A stretch of DNA of 27,376 bases from CAYXZR01 sp964470025 (lineage in GTDB: Bacteria > Patescibacteriota > Patescibacteriia > Buchananbacterales > UBA6539), in assembly GCA_964470025.1 (NCBI GenBank), contig CAYXZR010000009.1:1-27376 (forward strand), given 5' to 3'. Positions 1 to 8,736 of the stretch are shown in pieces. The translations under genes and the position numbers were made by a program. The notes below the pieces were generated by a model. It was not told the DNA's origin. It searched no databases and saw only the letters and a list, made by a program, of their open reading frames with translations. How positions within the stretch are numbered: position 1 is the stretch's first letter; every line of letters starts with the position of its first letter.

Positions 1-3000
1 CTCCTGAAGAGTTTCATATACAACAACCTGATTTTCAACTGGCTCCTGATTAGACAATGTTTCATTCACAGTCGTTGTTGATAGTGTGAAGCTAACTTCA
101 CCAGAAACATCCGTACTACCTGATGCCAATTCACCTACAATAACGAAATTACTCATAGCAGTCACATCTCCGTTATCAACTGTTGAGTTCTGATCAAAAT
201 CACAATCCTTTCCTGCAGGACATTCTGACAAATCACCAATAACTACGTCAGATAAAATATCTACGTCGGCTTGATCAATAAGTCCTGAATCATCTAAGTC
301 ATACGCTTCAACATATGGTGATTTATGTACAGTAAATTCCCATCCTTCAAGCAAAGCCTCACCATTATCAAACTCGTTATTTTGATTCTCGTCGTAATAT
401 TTCACAATCGTTAAATCAAATTCAGAACAAACCACATCACCTTCCTCATAGTTACCGAAGCTCACTTCAGCACTACATTGTAGTGTGCTAACTACTTGCT
501 GAGTATCTCCTGAGCTTAACCAGCCTTCTTGCAGTGTTTCAACCACGATGTACTCAGTTGAGCTCGCTGTACTTGTTGCCAATGAATAGGTGAAATTAAA
601 GAGCCCATCTTCATCCGAAGTAGTTGAAGCAAGTGGCGTTGTTAAATCTGTATCATCTGAAGCGTAAAGAGTAAAAGTCCATCCAGATAAACCTTCTTCA
701 CCCTCTTCTTGAACACCGTTATGGTTCTCGTCGTAGTATTTAACACCTGAGATACTATGCTCTTCACAAATTAAATCTTCACAACTTTCTTCAATTACCC
801 AACCAGTGTAATACCCATCATCTGATGAAGTAGCATGGAACCAGAAATATGAGTCTCCATCTTCACCAATCCACACTTCATCATTAGATGAGTTACCAGT
901 GGTACCATTAAAACCATTTTCTAATTTATTATTACCACTATCATCGCTCTCCAAAGAAGTGGTTGAAGCATTAAAGAATTCAATTTTACCTTCGGCATGC
1001 TCTGAACCAGGTAGTCCAGCATGCATCACTAGACGAACCTTGCCATCTACTCGTTGCACAGCATATCCAGGCACATCTTCGTAGGTAGCAATATCTGCAT
1101 CAATAATAGCTACACCATTTTGGTAGAGTGGAAACCAAGTTGAATCAGGAACTACATTGGTATCTGATCCAAGATATACATCTGAAGTCATGTTACCATC
1201 ACCTTCGTTTTCAACTAAAGTAGTAACCACACGAGCAAGTACTAAATCAGAACATGCTGTCTGCTCTTCCCATTGACACTGCTCAGTACATCCAGCGGTT
1301 CCATCACACTGTTCCCAATCCTGATTAACAAATCCATCTCCGCAGTATTCAATGCCACTACAGTTATTATCTACTGACCAGTTGGTGTAATACCCATCAT
1401 CGCCAGTGGTCACACTTAACCAGAAATACGACAAGTCATTCTCAAACCATACTTCATCGTTACCAGGCCCTCCTTTTGTTCCATTAAACCCTGACTCGAG
1501 GCTATTTTTACTGCCAGCACCCTTTGCCACATCGCTAACCTGTAAGTTAGGTGTTGCATTAAATAGTTCAACATAGCCTTCTACATGCTCTGAAGAATCA
1601 GCATTCTCATGAGTACCATGCATCACTAAGCGTAGAGATCCATGGAATCGTTGCACCGCATACCCAGGCACATCTTCGTAACCAGCAATATCTGCGTCAG
1701 TAATAGCTGCACCATCTTGGTAGAGTGGGAACCAAGTTGAATCAGGAATAATGTTTGAATCAGAGCCAAGATATACATCTGAAGTCATGTCACCATCACC
1801 TTCGTTTTCAAGGGCAGTTGTTACCACTTTAGCAAGTACTAAATCAGAACACTCTGTCTGCTCTTCCCATTGACACTGCTCAGTACATCCAGCGGTTCCA
1901 TCACACTGTTCCCAATCCTGATTAACAAATCCATCTCCGCAGTATTCAATGCCACTACAGTTATTATCTACTGACCAGTTAGTATAGTATCCATCATCTG
2001 CTGTGGTTACACTCATCCAGAAATATGACAAGTCGTTTTCTAGCCATACTTCATCGTCACTTGCTCCACCTGTTGTTCCATTGAAGCCAAGCTCTAAACT
2101 ATTTTTTGTACCCGAACCAATAGCTGCATCGCTAACCTGCAAGTTAGGTGTTGCATTAAAAAATTCTACATAGCCTTCTACATGCTCTTCTGAATCTTGA
2201 TTAGGATGACTTCCATGAAGTACTACTCGCAAAGATCCATGGAATCGCTGCACTGCATACCCAGGCACATCTTCATATCCAGAAATAGTTGCATCAGTAA
2301 TTGATGCACCATTTTCATAGAGTGGGAACCAGGTTGAATCAGGAATTACATTAGTATCTGATCCAAGATATACATCTGAAGTCATGTCGCCATCACCTTC
2401 ATTTTCAAGAGCAGTTGTTACTACTTTAGCAAGTACTAAATCAGAACATTCTGTCTGCTCTTCTAATTGGCATTGCTCAGTACATCCAGCGGTTCCATCA
2501 CATTGCTCCCATGTTTGGTTAACAACTCCATCACCACAGTAAACACCATAAGAACAGTCATTAATCAATTCCCAGTTAGTGTAATATCCATCATCTGCGG
2601 GCGCCAATGACAACCAAAAATGCGAACGTCCATCATCGATCCAAGCCTCATCATTATTAATCTCACCAGTGGTGCCGTTAAATCCATTATCTAGCTTGTT
2701 GCTGCCTCCAGCTCCAGTTGCATTGTCACTTTCAAGCGAGGTGGCTGTAGCATTAGAAAATTCGATATAACCTACAGCTCGTTCACGATGACCACCACCA
2801 GAGTGTGATCCATGTACAACCAAACGGAGCTTACCATCGAGTCGCTGAACTGCATATCCAGGCACATCTTCGTAACCGGCAATATCTGCATCAGTAATAG
2901 CAGAGCCATCTTCATAAAGTGCAAACCATTTTGAGTCAGGAATAATATTTGAATCAGAACCAAGATATACATCTGAAGTCATGTCGCCATCACCTTCGTT

Positions 3001-4551
3001 TTCAACTGAAGTAGTAACTACACGAGCAAGTACTAAGTCATTACATTCAGTTTGTACTTCAGTTAAACACTGGTCAGTACATCCAGTAGTTCCATCACAT
3101 TGCTCCCATGTTTGGTTAACAACTCCATCACCACAGTAAGCGTTTTGCAATACTGAGGTAAACTCATTGAGCACTACAATTCGACGTTCATCAAAAGCTG
3201 GATCATAGTTAGGGTCAAGCTGGATAACACCGTTGAAATTATCATTACCTACGTTAATAGTCTGCAAGTGAGCCAAGTTACTCACTTCCATGTCGTATTC
3301 ATCATTATATCTTGGGTCAGACCAATCATCGCTATCATTTAGAGCTAACTCTTCATAGTAGTATTGACCAAATGGAACATCTTCAAAAACATAACACTCT
3401 GCATCATCTTCATCACCGATAATAGTAGTATTAGGAGAAAATTGATCAGTACTAAATGTCCATGTATAGACTGCATTATCACCAACAGGCTTTATCTTAC
3501 TAAGATGAACTGAAAACTCTTGCTCCGGCAACTGTGAAGCATCTGTGATAATCCCCGCCTCAACATGTGAGTAAAGCTTACACACAGTAACCGTGCCGGT
3601 TAATTCTGTTTCTTGAGGTTCTTCTTCATAATTATAAAAAATAACATCTACAGTAGTCGTGTTACTACCATATACCGTAATACTTCCATCTACTGGAGTC
3701 GTAGTTGCCACGCCATTAACAGTAACACCAGTTAGTGTCCAATCAGTTGAAGTTGCCTCACTAAGAGTGTGGGCAATAGCATTCGCTTCAATAGCGACAC
3801 AGCCACTTGAATCAGTGCTAACTTCATCTTCTACTTCATCATATGCGACAGTAAAATCCCAACCTTGGTAAGGAGTGTCATCACCTGATGGACCATCACC
3901 TGTGACATCAGAATACTTACAGAGATTAATAATATTTGTAACCTCACAAAGCTCAGAGCATCCGTCGCCATTTTCTAGGTCACCATCATCACATTGCTCA
4001 CCATCTTCAATTACACCATTACCACACTCTGGGTCACCCTGTGGTTCAATAAGTAAACATTCTTCTGAGCAAGTGTCTGAAGAGGCTTCACCTGGATCAC
4101 ATTCTTCATTCTCCTCATCAAAAATTCCATCACCACAGTATCCTCCGTCTAAAGTAATTTCTACTGAACAATCAACCGCACAATAAGAACATGAATCATC
4201 GTATTCTGGATCACATTCAATACCGTTTTCATCAATTCCGTCATCACAAATCTCAGGACTATCAATCACACCATCACCACACAATGCAACATTCTGAGTT
4301 GAATTTTCACAAGTATCTGCATCCTTAATAAAATCACCCTGTACTGCAGCGTGACCGAGATGAGCATTAAATGATTGACCATTCGACGAGCTGATTTCTG
4401 TATAACCACCATTTCCCGAAGGATGACACAGAATAACTTCTGCTTCTACTGCATGCACGGGCATTGCACTCGATACAAAAGAAATCAAGTGCACGGGCAC
4501 TAGCATCCAAGCAGTTAAGCTCCAGATCAAAACTTTTTTAAATGAATCCAT
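1..4551 (-). CDS. Giant exported multidomain repeat protein (C-terminus beyond window)
   Basis: The frame is open from an ATG at 4551 to base 1, giving 1517 residues with no stop, so the gene continues to the left. Residues 1-34 form a signal peptide ending in a VHA site. Residues 38-75 hold an ILCHPSGNGGYTEI...HLGH motif of a type common in CPR exported proteins. Residues 90-203 contain CGDG/CGNG...CDDG...GCS..C modules resembling the Myxococcus cysteine-rich repeat (DUF4215-like). Residues 210-470 look beta-rich. Residues 473 to about 1268 are four tandem 199-residue units. From about 1270 there are two SdrD-B-like domains (GVKYYDENHNG, IVKYYDENQNN), and the second contains a dockerin-like EF-hand pair at about 1416-1474. 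I infer a surface or extracellular protein, possibly an adhesin. I do not recognise the main repeat domain. No clear Shine-Dalgarno precedes the start. Confidence 0.88.
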   Translation of the reverse strand, partial: MDSFKKVLIWSLTAWMLVPVHLISFVSSAMPVHAVEAEVILCHPSGNGGYTEISSSNGQSFNAHLGHAAVQGDFIKDADTCENSTQNVALCGDGVIDSPEICDDGIDENGIECDPEYDDSCSYCAVDCSVEITLDGGYCGDGIFDEENEECDPGEASSDTCSEECLLIEPQGDPECGNGVIEDGEQCDDGDLENGDGCSELCEVTNIINLCKYSDVTGDGPSGDDTPYQGWDFTVAYDEVEDEVSTDSSGCVAIEANAIAHTLSEATSTDWTLTGVTVNGVATTTPVDGSITVYGSNTTTVDVIFYNYEEEPQETELTGTVTVCKLYSHVEAGIITDASQLPEQEFSVHLSKIKPVGDNAVYTWTFSTDQFSPNTTIIGDEDDAECYVFEDVPFGQYYYEELALNDSDDWSDPRYNDEYDMEVSNLAHLQTINVGNDNFNGVIQLDPNYDPAFDERRIVVLNEFTSVLQNAYCGDGVVNQTWEQCDGTTGCTDQCLTEVQTECNDLVLARVVTTSVENEGDGDMTSDVYLGSDSNIIPDSKWFALYEDGSAITDADIAGYEDVPGYAVQRLDGKLRLVVHGSHSGGGHRERAVGYIEFSNATATSLESDNATGAGGSNKLDNGFNGTTGEINNDEAWIDDGRSHFWLSLAPADDGYYTNWELINDCSYGVYCGDGVVNQTWEQCDGTAGCTEQCQLEEQTECSDLVLAKVVTTALENEGDGDMTSDVYLGSDTNVIPDSTWFPLYENGASITDATISGYEDVPGYAVQRFHGSLRVVLHGSHPNQDSEEHVEGYVEFFNATPNLQVSDAAIGSGTKNSLELGFNGTTGGASDDEVWLENDLSYFWMSVTTADDGYYTNWSVDNNCSGIEYCGDGFVNQDWEQCDGTAGCTEQCQWEEQTECSDLVLAKVVTTALENEGDGDMTSDVYLGSDSNIIPDSTWFPLYQDGAAITDADIAGYEDVPGYAVQRFHGSLRLVMHGTHENADSSEHVEGYVELFNATPNLQVSDVAKGAGSKNSLESGFNGTKGGPGNDEVWFENDLSYFWLSVTTGDDGYYTNWSVDNNCSGIEYCGDGFVNQDWEQCDGTAGCTEQCQWEEQTACSDLVLARVVTTLVENEGDGNMTSDVYLGSDTNVVPDSTWFPLYQNGVAIIDADIATYEDVPGYAVQRVDGKVRLVMHAGLPGSEHAEGKIEFFNASTTSLESDDSGNNKLENGFNGTTGNSSNDEVWIGEDGDSYFWFHATSSDDGYYTGWVIEESCEDLICEEHSISGVKYYDENHNGVQEEGEEGLSGWTFTLYASDDTDLTTPLASTTSDEDGLFNFTYSLATSTASSTEYIVVETLQEGWLSSGDTQQVVSTLQCSAEVSFGNYEEGDVVCSEFDLTIVKYYDENQNNEFDNGEALLEGWEFTVHKSPYVEAYDLDDSGLIDQADVDILSDVVIGDLSECPAGKDCDFDQNSTVDNGDVTAMSNFVIVGELASGSTDVSGEVSFTLSTTTVNETLSNQEPVENQVVVYETLQE
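748..3135 (-). repeat. Four tandem 597-bp (199-aa) coding repeats
   Basis: The first cysteine codon of the CGDG motif falls at 3135, 2538, 1941 and 1344, so the period is exactly 597 bp each time. Each unit has a cysteine-rich head (CGDGxVNxxWEQCDGTxGC) followed by a longer domain. That domain carries conserved strings such as DMTSDVYLGSD, GYEDVPGYAVQR, GFNGT and DDGYYT. Units 3 and 4 share an identical 127-bp stretch (1854-1980 and 1257-1383). The fourth unit runs directly into the SdrD-B-like region. Confidence 0.93.
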
Positions 4552-4625
4552 AACGTTTTAATTATTAATTTGTTGATAAAAAATTGAAAAAACAAAATCT
4601 TCGACCAAATGAAAGATAGTATATT

Positions 4626-4654
4626 AAGATACCAAGTATAGACTACCATGTCAA
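4626..4654 (-). promoter_or_regulatory. Sigma70-type promoter for the giant repeat protein
   Basis: On the minus strand there is a perfect -35 TTGACA (4654-4649), a 17-base spacer and a -10-like TATCTT (4631-4626), about 75 bases before the ATG at 4551. It lies in the gap after ligA, which suggests the large gene is transcribed separately. No obvious intrinsic terminator follows ligA. Confidence 0.6.
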
Positions 4655-4686
4655 CATTACCCCCAAAAACATTGACTATCGGTACA

Positions 4687-6690
4687 TTACGTACTTTTCA
4701 AAATTTTTAGGAACTCTTTTTCAGTCAATATAGTAACTCCTATTTTTTCCGCCTTCTCAAGCTTTGATCCCGGACTTTGGCCAATCACTAAATAATCCAA
4801 ACTCTTCGTCACCGAACTTGCAAACTCACCCCCAGCAGCTACAACTGCATCTCGAGCTTCAGTTCGCGTCATTGAAGAAAGTGTTCCCGTAACAAGCACA
4901 TGCTTACCAACCAGTGGTCCCTGTGCAATATGATGCTTGTACGGCAAAACAACCACATCTGCTTTGGCAAACTTATTAAGCAATGCCTTTGTTTCTTTTT
5001 TCTTAAAAAAATCAGCAATGCTTCGTGCAACAACAGGACCAATGTCATTAATAGCTGCCAATTGCTCAGCACTTGCATCAATCAATGCTTCCAGTGTCAC
5101 AAACTTCTTCGCAAGTAACATTGCTGTTTGTTCACCTACATGCAAGATACCCAAGGCACGCAAAAACACTGCCAGGTCTAACTTTCGAGCTACATCTATA
5201 GAACTCAACGTATTTTCTGCCGCCTTATCCGCAAAGCCATCCAATTGCAAAAGCTGCTCTTTAGTTAACATAAAGATGTCAGCAACATCTAAAATAAGCC
5301 CTTTTTTGTACAGTTGAGTAACAATCTGACCACCCAACCCTTCAATATTAACCCCTGCCTTAGATACAAAATGCTGTAAACTTTTAATTTTCACCTCATC
5401 ACTATCAAGTGAAGCTAGCACGTGCGCAACCTCCCCTGGACGCTGAATTACTTCAACTCCGTTATATGTCTCCGGCATGCGAAATTTCTTCTCTTTACCA
5501 GTTCGCATTTTTGGCAACACCTCTACTACCTCCGGAATAATATCACCAGCCTTTCGCACTACCACAGTATCACCAACACGCACATCAAGTCGTTTAATTT
5601 GGTCGTAGTTATGAAGCGTAGCTCGCTTCACAGTCGTACCAGCCAAAGAAACTGGCTCTAACTCAGCAACAGGCGTTAATTTACCCGATCGACCAAGCTG
5701 AAGAGTAATGTCGTTTACTATAGTGGTCACTTCTTCAGCTGGAAACTTAAATGCAATCGCCCAACGAGGTGCTTTACCTACATGTCCGAGAATTTCTTGA
5801 TACTCACGATTATTAATTTTCACAACTATTCCATCAATCCAGTAACGCTGCTGTAAGCGCTTCTTCTCCCACTGTTTCCATAATTTCACTATTTCAGCAA
5901 TTGATACACACAATACACCTTCTTGATTAACTTTAAAGCCCAAATCTTCTAATAGAGCAAGCTCTTTATCCTGTGTTTCGGGCAAACTGTCTCCGCCAGA
6001 AATATCATACAAAAACATATCAAGTCTACGCTCAGCCACAATCGAAGGATCTAATTGGCGAATAGTTCCAGCAGCAGCATTGCGCGGATTTGCAAATGGA
6101 ACTTGATTGTCACGTACTCGCTGCTTATTTATCCGTGCAAGCTCATCAGTACCGAGCCAAACTTCACCCTCTACAATAATTGAAATGTTTTTACGTAATC
6201 GTAAAGGAACACTTTGAATACGCTTTATATTTTCCGTAACATTTTCACCAATCCTACCATCTCCACGAGTTGCAGCTGTTACCAAGTACCCATTTTCATA
6301 CGTTAATACAATATGTAAACCATCAATTTTAAGTTCACACATGTACTCTAGCTTTGGCGAAGAGACGCCAGCCTCATCCAAAAGTTTAAGAACCCTCTTT
6401 TCCCAAGCTTCTAAGTCTTCTACTGAAAAAGCATCATTAAATGACCACTGACGAACTGCATGAGAAACTTTTTGAAACTTACTCAAAGGCTGGCCACCAA
6501 CTCGCTGAAGCGGCGAATCTTTTAACTGTAAATCAGGAAACTGCTTCTCTAGCGACATCAATTCTTGTTGCAATGAGTCATATACCGCGTCATTAACTGA
6601 TGGATCATCCAATACGTGATACTTATATCGAAGCTCATCAATCTGCGCAACCAATTTACTCATTCTTTCTTGTGCTTGTTTTTTATTCAT
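4687..6690 (-). CDS. ligA: NAD-dependent DNA ligase LigA, lacking zinc-finger cysteines
   Basis: This enzyme seals nicks between Okazaki fragments and in repair, using NAD+. At 667 residues it has the usual family length. Domain Ia is seen in the N-terminal RYKYHVLDDPSVNDAVYDSL region. The nucleotidyltransferase domain has the AMP-accepting lysine K121 in LKIDGL, then ATRGDG, EGEVWL, NPRNAAAGT, VVKIN (K291) and FKFPAEE (K315). The OB fold ends in GDIIPEV. Helix-hairpin-helix repeats cover about 445-575 and a BRCT domain about 592-667. The four-cysteine zinc finger expected at about 404-437 is absent: the protein has only C118 and C261. The usual PMLSL block reads RQWSF. The gene sits 3 bases after the PilX-like gene at the tail of the pilus cluster, a chance placement or shared transcript rather than a functional link. 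Confidence 0.95.
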   Translation of the reverse strand: MNKKQAQERMSKLVAQIDELRYKYHVLDDPSVNDAVYDSLQQELMSLEKQFPDLQLKDSPLQRVGGQPLSKFQKVSHAVRQWSFNDAFSVEDLEAWEKRVLKLLDEAGVSSPKLEYMCELKIDGLHIVLTYENGYLVTAATRGDGRIGENVTENIKRIQSVPLRLRKNISIIVEGEVWLGTDELARINKQRVRDNQVPFANPRNAAAGTIRQLDPSIVAERRLDMFLYDISGGDSLPETQDKELALLEDLGFKVNQEGVLCVSIAEIVKLWKQWEKKRLQQRYWIDGIVVKINNREYQEILGHVGKAPRWAIAFKFPAEEVTTIVNDITLQLGRSGKLTPVAELEPVSLAGTTVKRATLHNYDQIKRLDVRVGDTVVVRKAGDIIPEVVEVLPKMRTGKEKKFRMPETYNGVEVIQRPGEVAHVLASLDSDEVKIKSLQHFVSKAGVNIEGLGGQIVTQLYKKGLILDVADIFMLTKEQLLQLDGFADKAAENTLSSIDVARKLDLAVFLRALGILHVGEQTAMLLAKKFVTLEALIDASAEQLAAINDIGPVVARSIADFFKKKETKALLNKFAKADVVVLPYKHHIAQGPLVGKHVLVTGTLSSMTRTEARDAVVAAGGEFASSVTKSLDYLVIGQSPGSKLEKAEKIGVTILTEKEFLKILKST

Positions 6691-6693
6691 ACT

Positions 6694-7596
6694 TTATTTA
6701 ACAATCTCTTCCTCAGAAAACAAAACAAAATCATACAATCCCGACAAAGGCGGACGAATTGGTGTTCGAACCTTCACTCGCTGAGTCGCGTTGCGATACG
6801 TACCCTCTGACTCAACCAGCAAGCGACTTGGAATCGCTACCTGCTCCCCTATATTTGGGTCTTCTTCATTGTAAAGTGATAGCGTGTAAATATCTTCAGT
6901 AGCTCCCAACGACTTAGAAAATCGAACCACATACGCACAATCCGAACTAATATTCATACTTGGCAAGCCAGTAATTGTAGCCGAGTAATTAGCTCCAGAA
7001 ATATACCCTTGACTCACTGTAGATGTGGGGGTGCCCATACACAAGGTAGTAGGATCAACTAATACGGTCAAATTAGTCAATTGTCCATAAATAGAAAAAG
7101 CGGAGTTATTCAGACTCTGTAGCACGATCGACTCAATTCCAGAAGTTTCCTGCGCTGCAATATCATAAGGACTAAATAAATCTATTTGAAAGGATTCACC
7201 AGCACCAAGACTAAATGTTGTGAGGCTCTCATTTGCAATATCAACCACCCAATCACTATTATTTGGCCCAACTTGAGGGAAGGTATTTGGTGTCATAGTA
7301 ATACATGCAACATCTGAGTCAGTACACACGCCAAGTGTCTCATGACAAGTTGAACTAGGATCCACCAGCTCACAGTCCTGAGGCTGTAAAGCATCACGCT
7401 TACGAGTTTGATGAAGTGCACGCTCTGCTCCACTTTCAGCATAGTAATATGCCTGAATGGAGTCATCCAATAAACGAGCTTGTTGAATATCCTGAATAAT
7501 CAAGCCGCCCAGGATAGTTGCACTAGCTAAAACACCTGCAATAATAAGTAGTGCGATAAGTATAACAATTCCTGATTGTGAATTAATAGATTTCAT
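6694..7596 (-). CDS. PilX/GspK-like minor pilin, probable tip subunit
   Basis: The 300-residue protein begins with a short polar leader and one hydrophobic helix (about residues 9-34). A YYYAESGAERAL segment follows at about 50-61, typical of the PilX N-terminal domain. A possible prepilin cleavage site is SG|IVILI. The glutamate at mature position 5 is absent (isoleucine), as in GspK-type subunits, which sit at the fibre tip and have no subunit above them. Four cysteines (75, 84, 91, 98) could form disulfides. The rest is a large beta-rich globular domain that I do not recognise. It is last of four minor pilin genes, 2 bases after the PilW-like gene, matching the H-I-J-K order of pseudopilin operons. 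Confidence 0.75.
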   Translation of the reverse strand: MKSINSQSGIVILIALLIIAGVLASATILGGLIIQDIQQARLLDDSIQAYYYAESGAERALHQTRKRDALQPQDCELVDPSSTCHETLGVCTDSDVACITMTPNTFPQVGPNNSDWVVDIANESLTTFSLGAGESFQIDLFSPYDIAAQETSGIESIVLQSLNNSAFSIYGQLTNLTVLVDPTTLCMGTPTSTVSQGYISGANYSATITGLPSMNISSDCAYVVRFSKSLGATEDIYTLSLYNEEDPNIGEQVAIPSRLLVESEGTYRNATQRVKVRTPIRPPLSGLYDFVLFSEEEIVK

Positions 7597-7598
7597 AA

Positions 7599-8159
7599 TT
7601 ATCGCAAGTACACACGTGACGTAACAGTAGTTTGCAAATACTGCACCGGTGCATCAGGCACTCCAACTGCCTGATATGCAAAACGCATGGTTACTCGTGG
7701 TTGAAAATCAGGTACTGCACCAGACTGAGCAAACGGATTACTACCTGGCATAATAAAAAAGATAACAGATAAAATCTGCATCTCATCAGGGTTAGTAACA
7801 GGAAATGTTTCACCATCAACAATAACTTCCAACACACCATCAACAACTTGATACACAAAAGTAATACCATCCTGATTTATAAGCCGCAATACTCGCTCAT
7901 CTTCAGTATCCAGTCCTCCACCATAAGCAGCATAATCAATCTGAGAAATTCTAATATTTCGAACAATTGATTCTACTGCATCACGCATAGTTCCGATCAT
8001 TCGCTGTTCAACCGATGTTTCTCGTTGAGCTTTTAACGCAATAATATACACATTAGTAATAATAAGCGTCATAATAGTAAATATCGACAAAACAACTAAC
8101 AATTCAATTGTAGTAAATCCTCGTTGTGACTTATTATTTCCAAGCATACAAAAAATCAT
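7599..8159 (-). CDS. PilW/GspJ-like minor pilin
   Basis: This is a type IV prepilin-like protein with cleavage site RG|FTTIELLV, glutamate at mature position 5 and a single N-terminal hydrophobic helix. A charged amphipathic helix follows (RETSVEQRMIGTMRDAVESI), then a small beta-rich domain. Minor pilins of this kind prime fibre assembly at the inner membrane. The ATG at 8159 overlaps the PilV-like gene by 26 bases. A second ATG at 8147 would shorten the leader by four residues and is equally possible. The assignment to PilW/GspJ rests on gene order and the N-terminus; the globular part is not diagnostic. Confidence 0.78.
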   Translation of the reverse strand: MIFCMLGNNKSQRGFTTIELLVVLSIFTIMTLIITNVYIIALKAQRETSVEQRMIGTMRDAVESIVRNIRISQIDYAAYGGGLDTEDERVLRLINQDGITFVYQVVDGVLEVIVDGETFPVTNPDEMQILSVIFFIMPGSNPFAQSGAVPDFQPRVTMRFAYQAVGVPDAPVQYLQTTVTSRVYLR

Positions 8160-8736
8160 TTACAACTAACTCTTGAGTTCTGCCTCGATCATCCCACTCC
8201 ACTCGCGCCGTTACGTAATACCCAAGATGAACTGGGCATGGCTCAGTTGGTGGTCGAATAAACTCATTTTGAGAGTTAGCTTCCGTACAAATTCGCTGCA
8301 ATTCAAGTACCCGTCGAAAATTAGTCTCTTCCCCCGTAGCAGTAAAACCTTGATTATAAATTCCTATCGGTGAAATAGTGGATAAATATAAAGTAGCATC
8401 CGAATCATCCATTGTCGCCTCTCGCAGCACCCAGGTATTAGTCCAAATCTCATCAGCATTTGTAAATGATGGGACCACAGATATCGTCGGGAAAGTTAAC
8501 CCATCAGTCCAAGGATCTCCTGCCAGCCAATTTGAGTCTCTAATAAAACGCACCACCTCTATCCCTTCACGAGCAAGATTATTAGCAATGAGTGCATTTT
8601 CACTTTGCTGCTTACCTGCCAAATTAGAAGTAACTAACCCAAGGACAGCAACAACAACAAGTATAAGTATGCCTAGGGCAAATATAGTTTCAAGCAATGA
8701 CAGTCCGTCTTGTTTTTTTAATAATTTATATTTCAT
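8134..8736 (-). CDS. PilV/GspI-like minor pilin
   Basis: The 200-residue prepilin-like protein has leader MKYKLLKKQDG and cleavage before LSLLETIFALG. Glutamate is at mature position 5, and a long hydrophobic helix runs to about residue 34. The segment ALIANNLAREGIEVVRFIRD is a common helix in PilV/GspI-type subunits of CPR genomes. It overlaps the FimT-like gene by 11 bases and the PilW-like gene by 26, so the four minor pilins look translationally coupled. The expected role is a subunit of the tip complex that initiates pilus assembly. Confidence 0.8.
   Translation of the reverse strand: MKYKLLKKQDGLSLLETIFALGILILVVVAVLGLVTSNLAGKQQSENALIANNLAREGIEVVRFIRDSNWLAGDPWTDGLTFPTISVVPSFTNADEIWTNTWVLREATMDDSDATLYLSTISPIGIYNQGFTATGEETNFRRVLELQRICTEANSQNEFIRPPTEPCPVHLGYYVTARVEWDDRGRTQELVVNDFLYAWK

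Noticed and set aside
748..3135. Regular repeats that could suggest a CRISPR or other non-coding array
   Set aside because: The unit is 597 bp, stays in frame, and encodes conserved protein with synonymous variation between copies.
3659..4186. Plus-strand open frames rich in Ser, Pro and Thr
   Set aside because: They lie opposite the conserved cysteine-rich coding region of the giant protein and show no domain or start signal.
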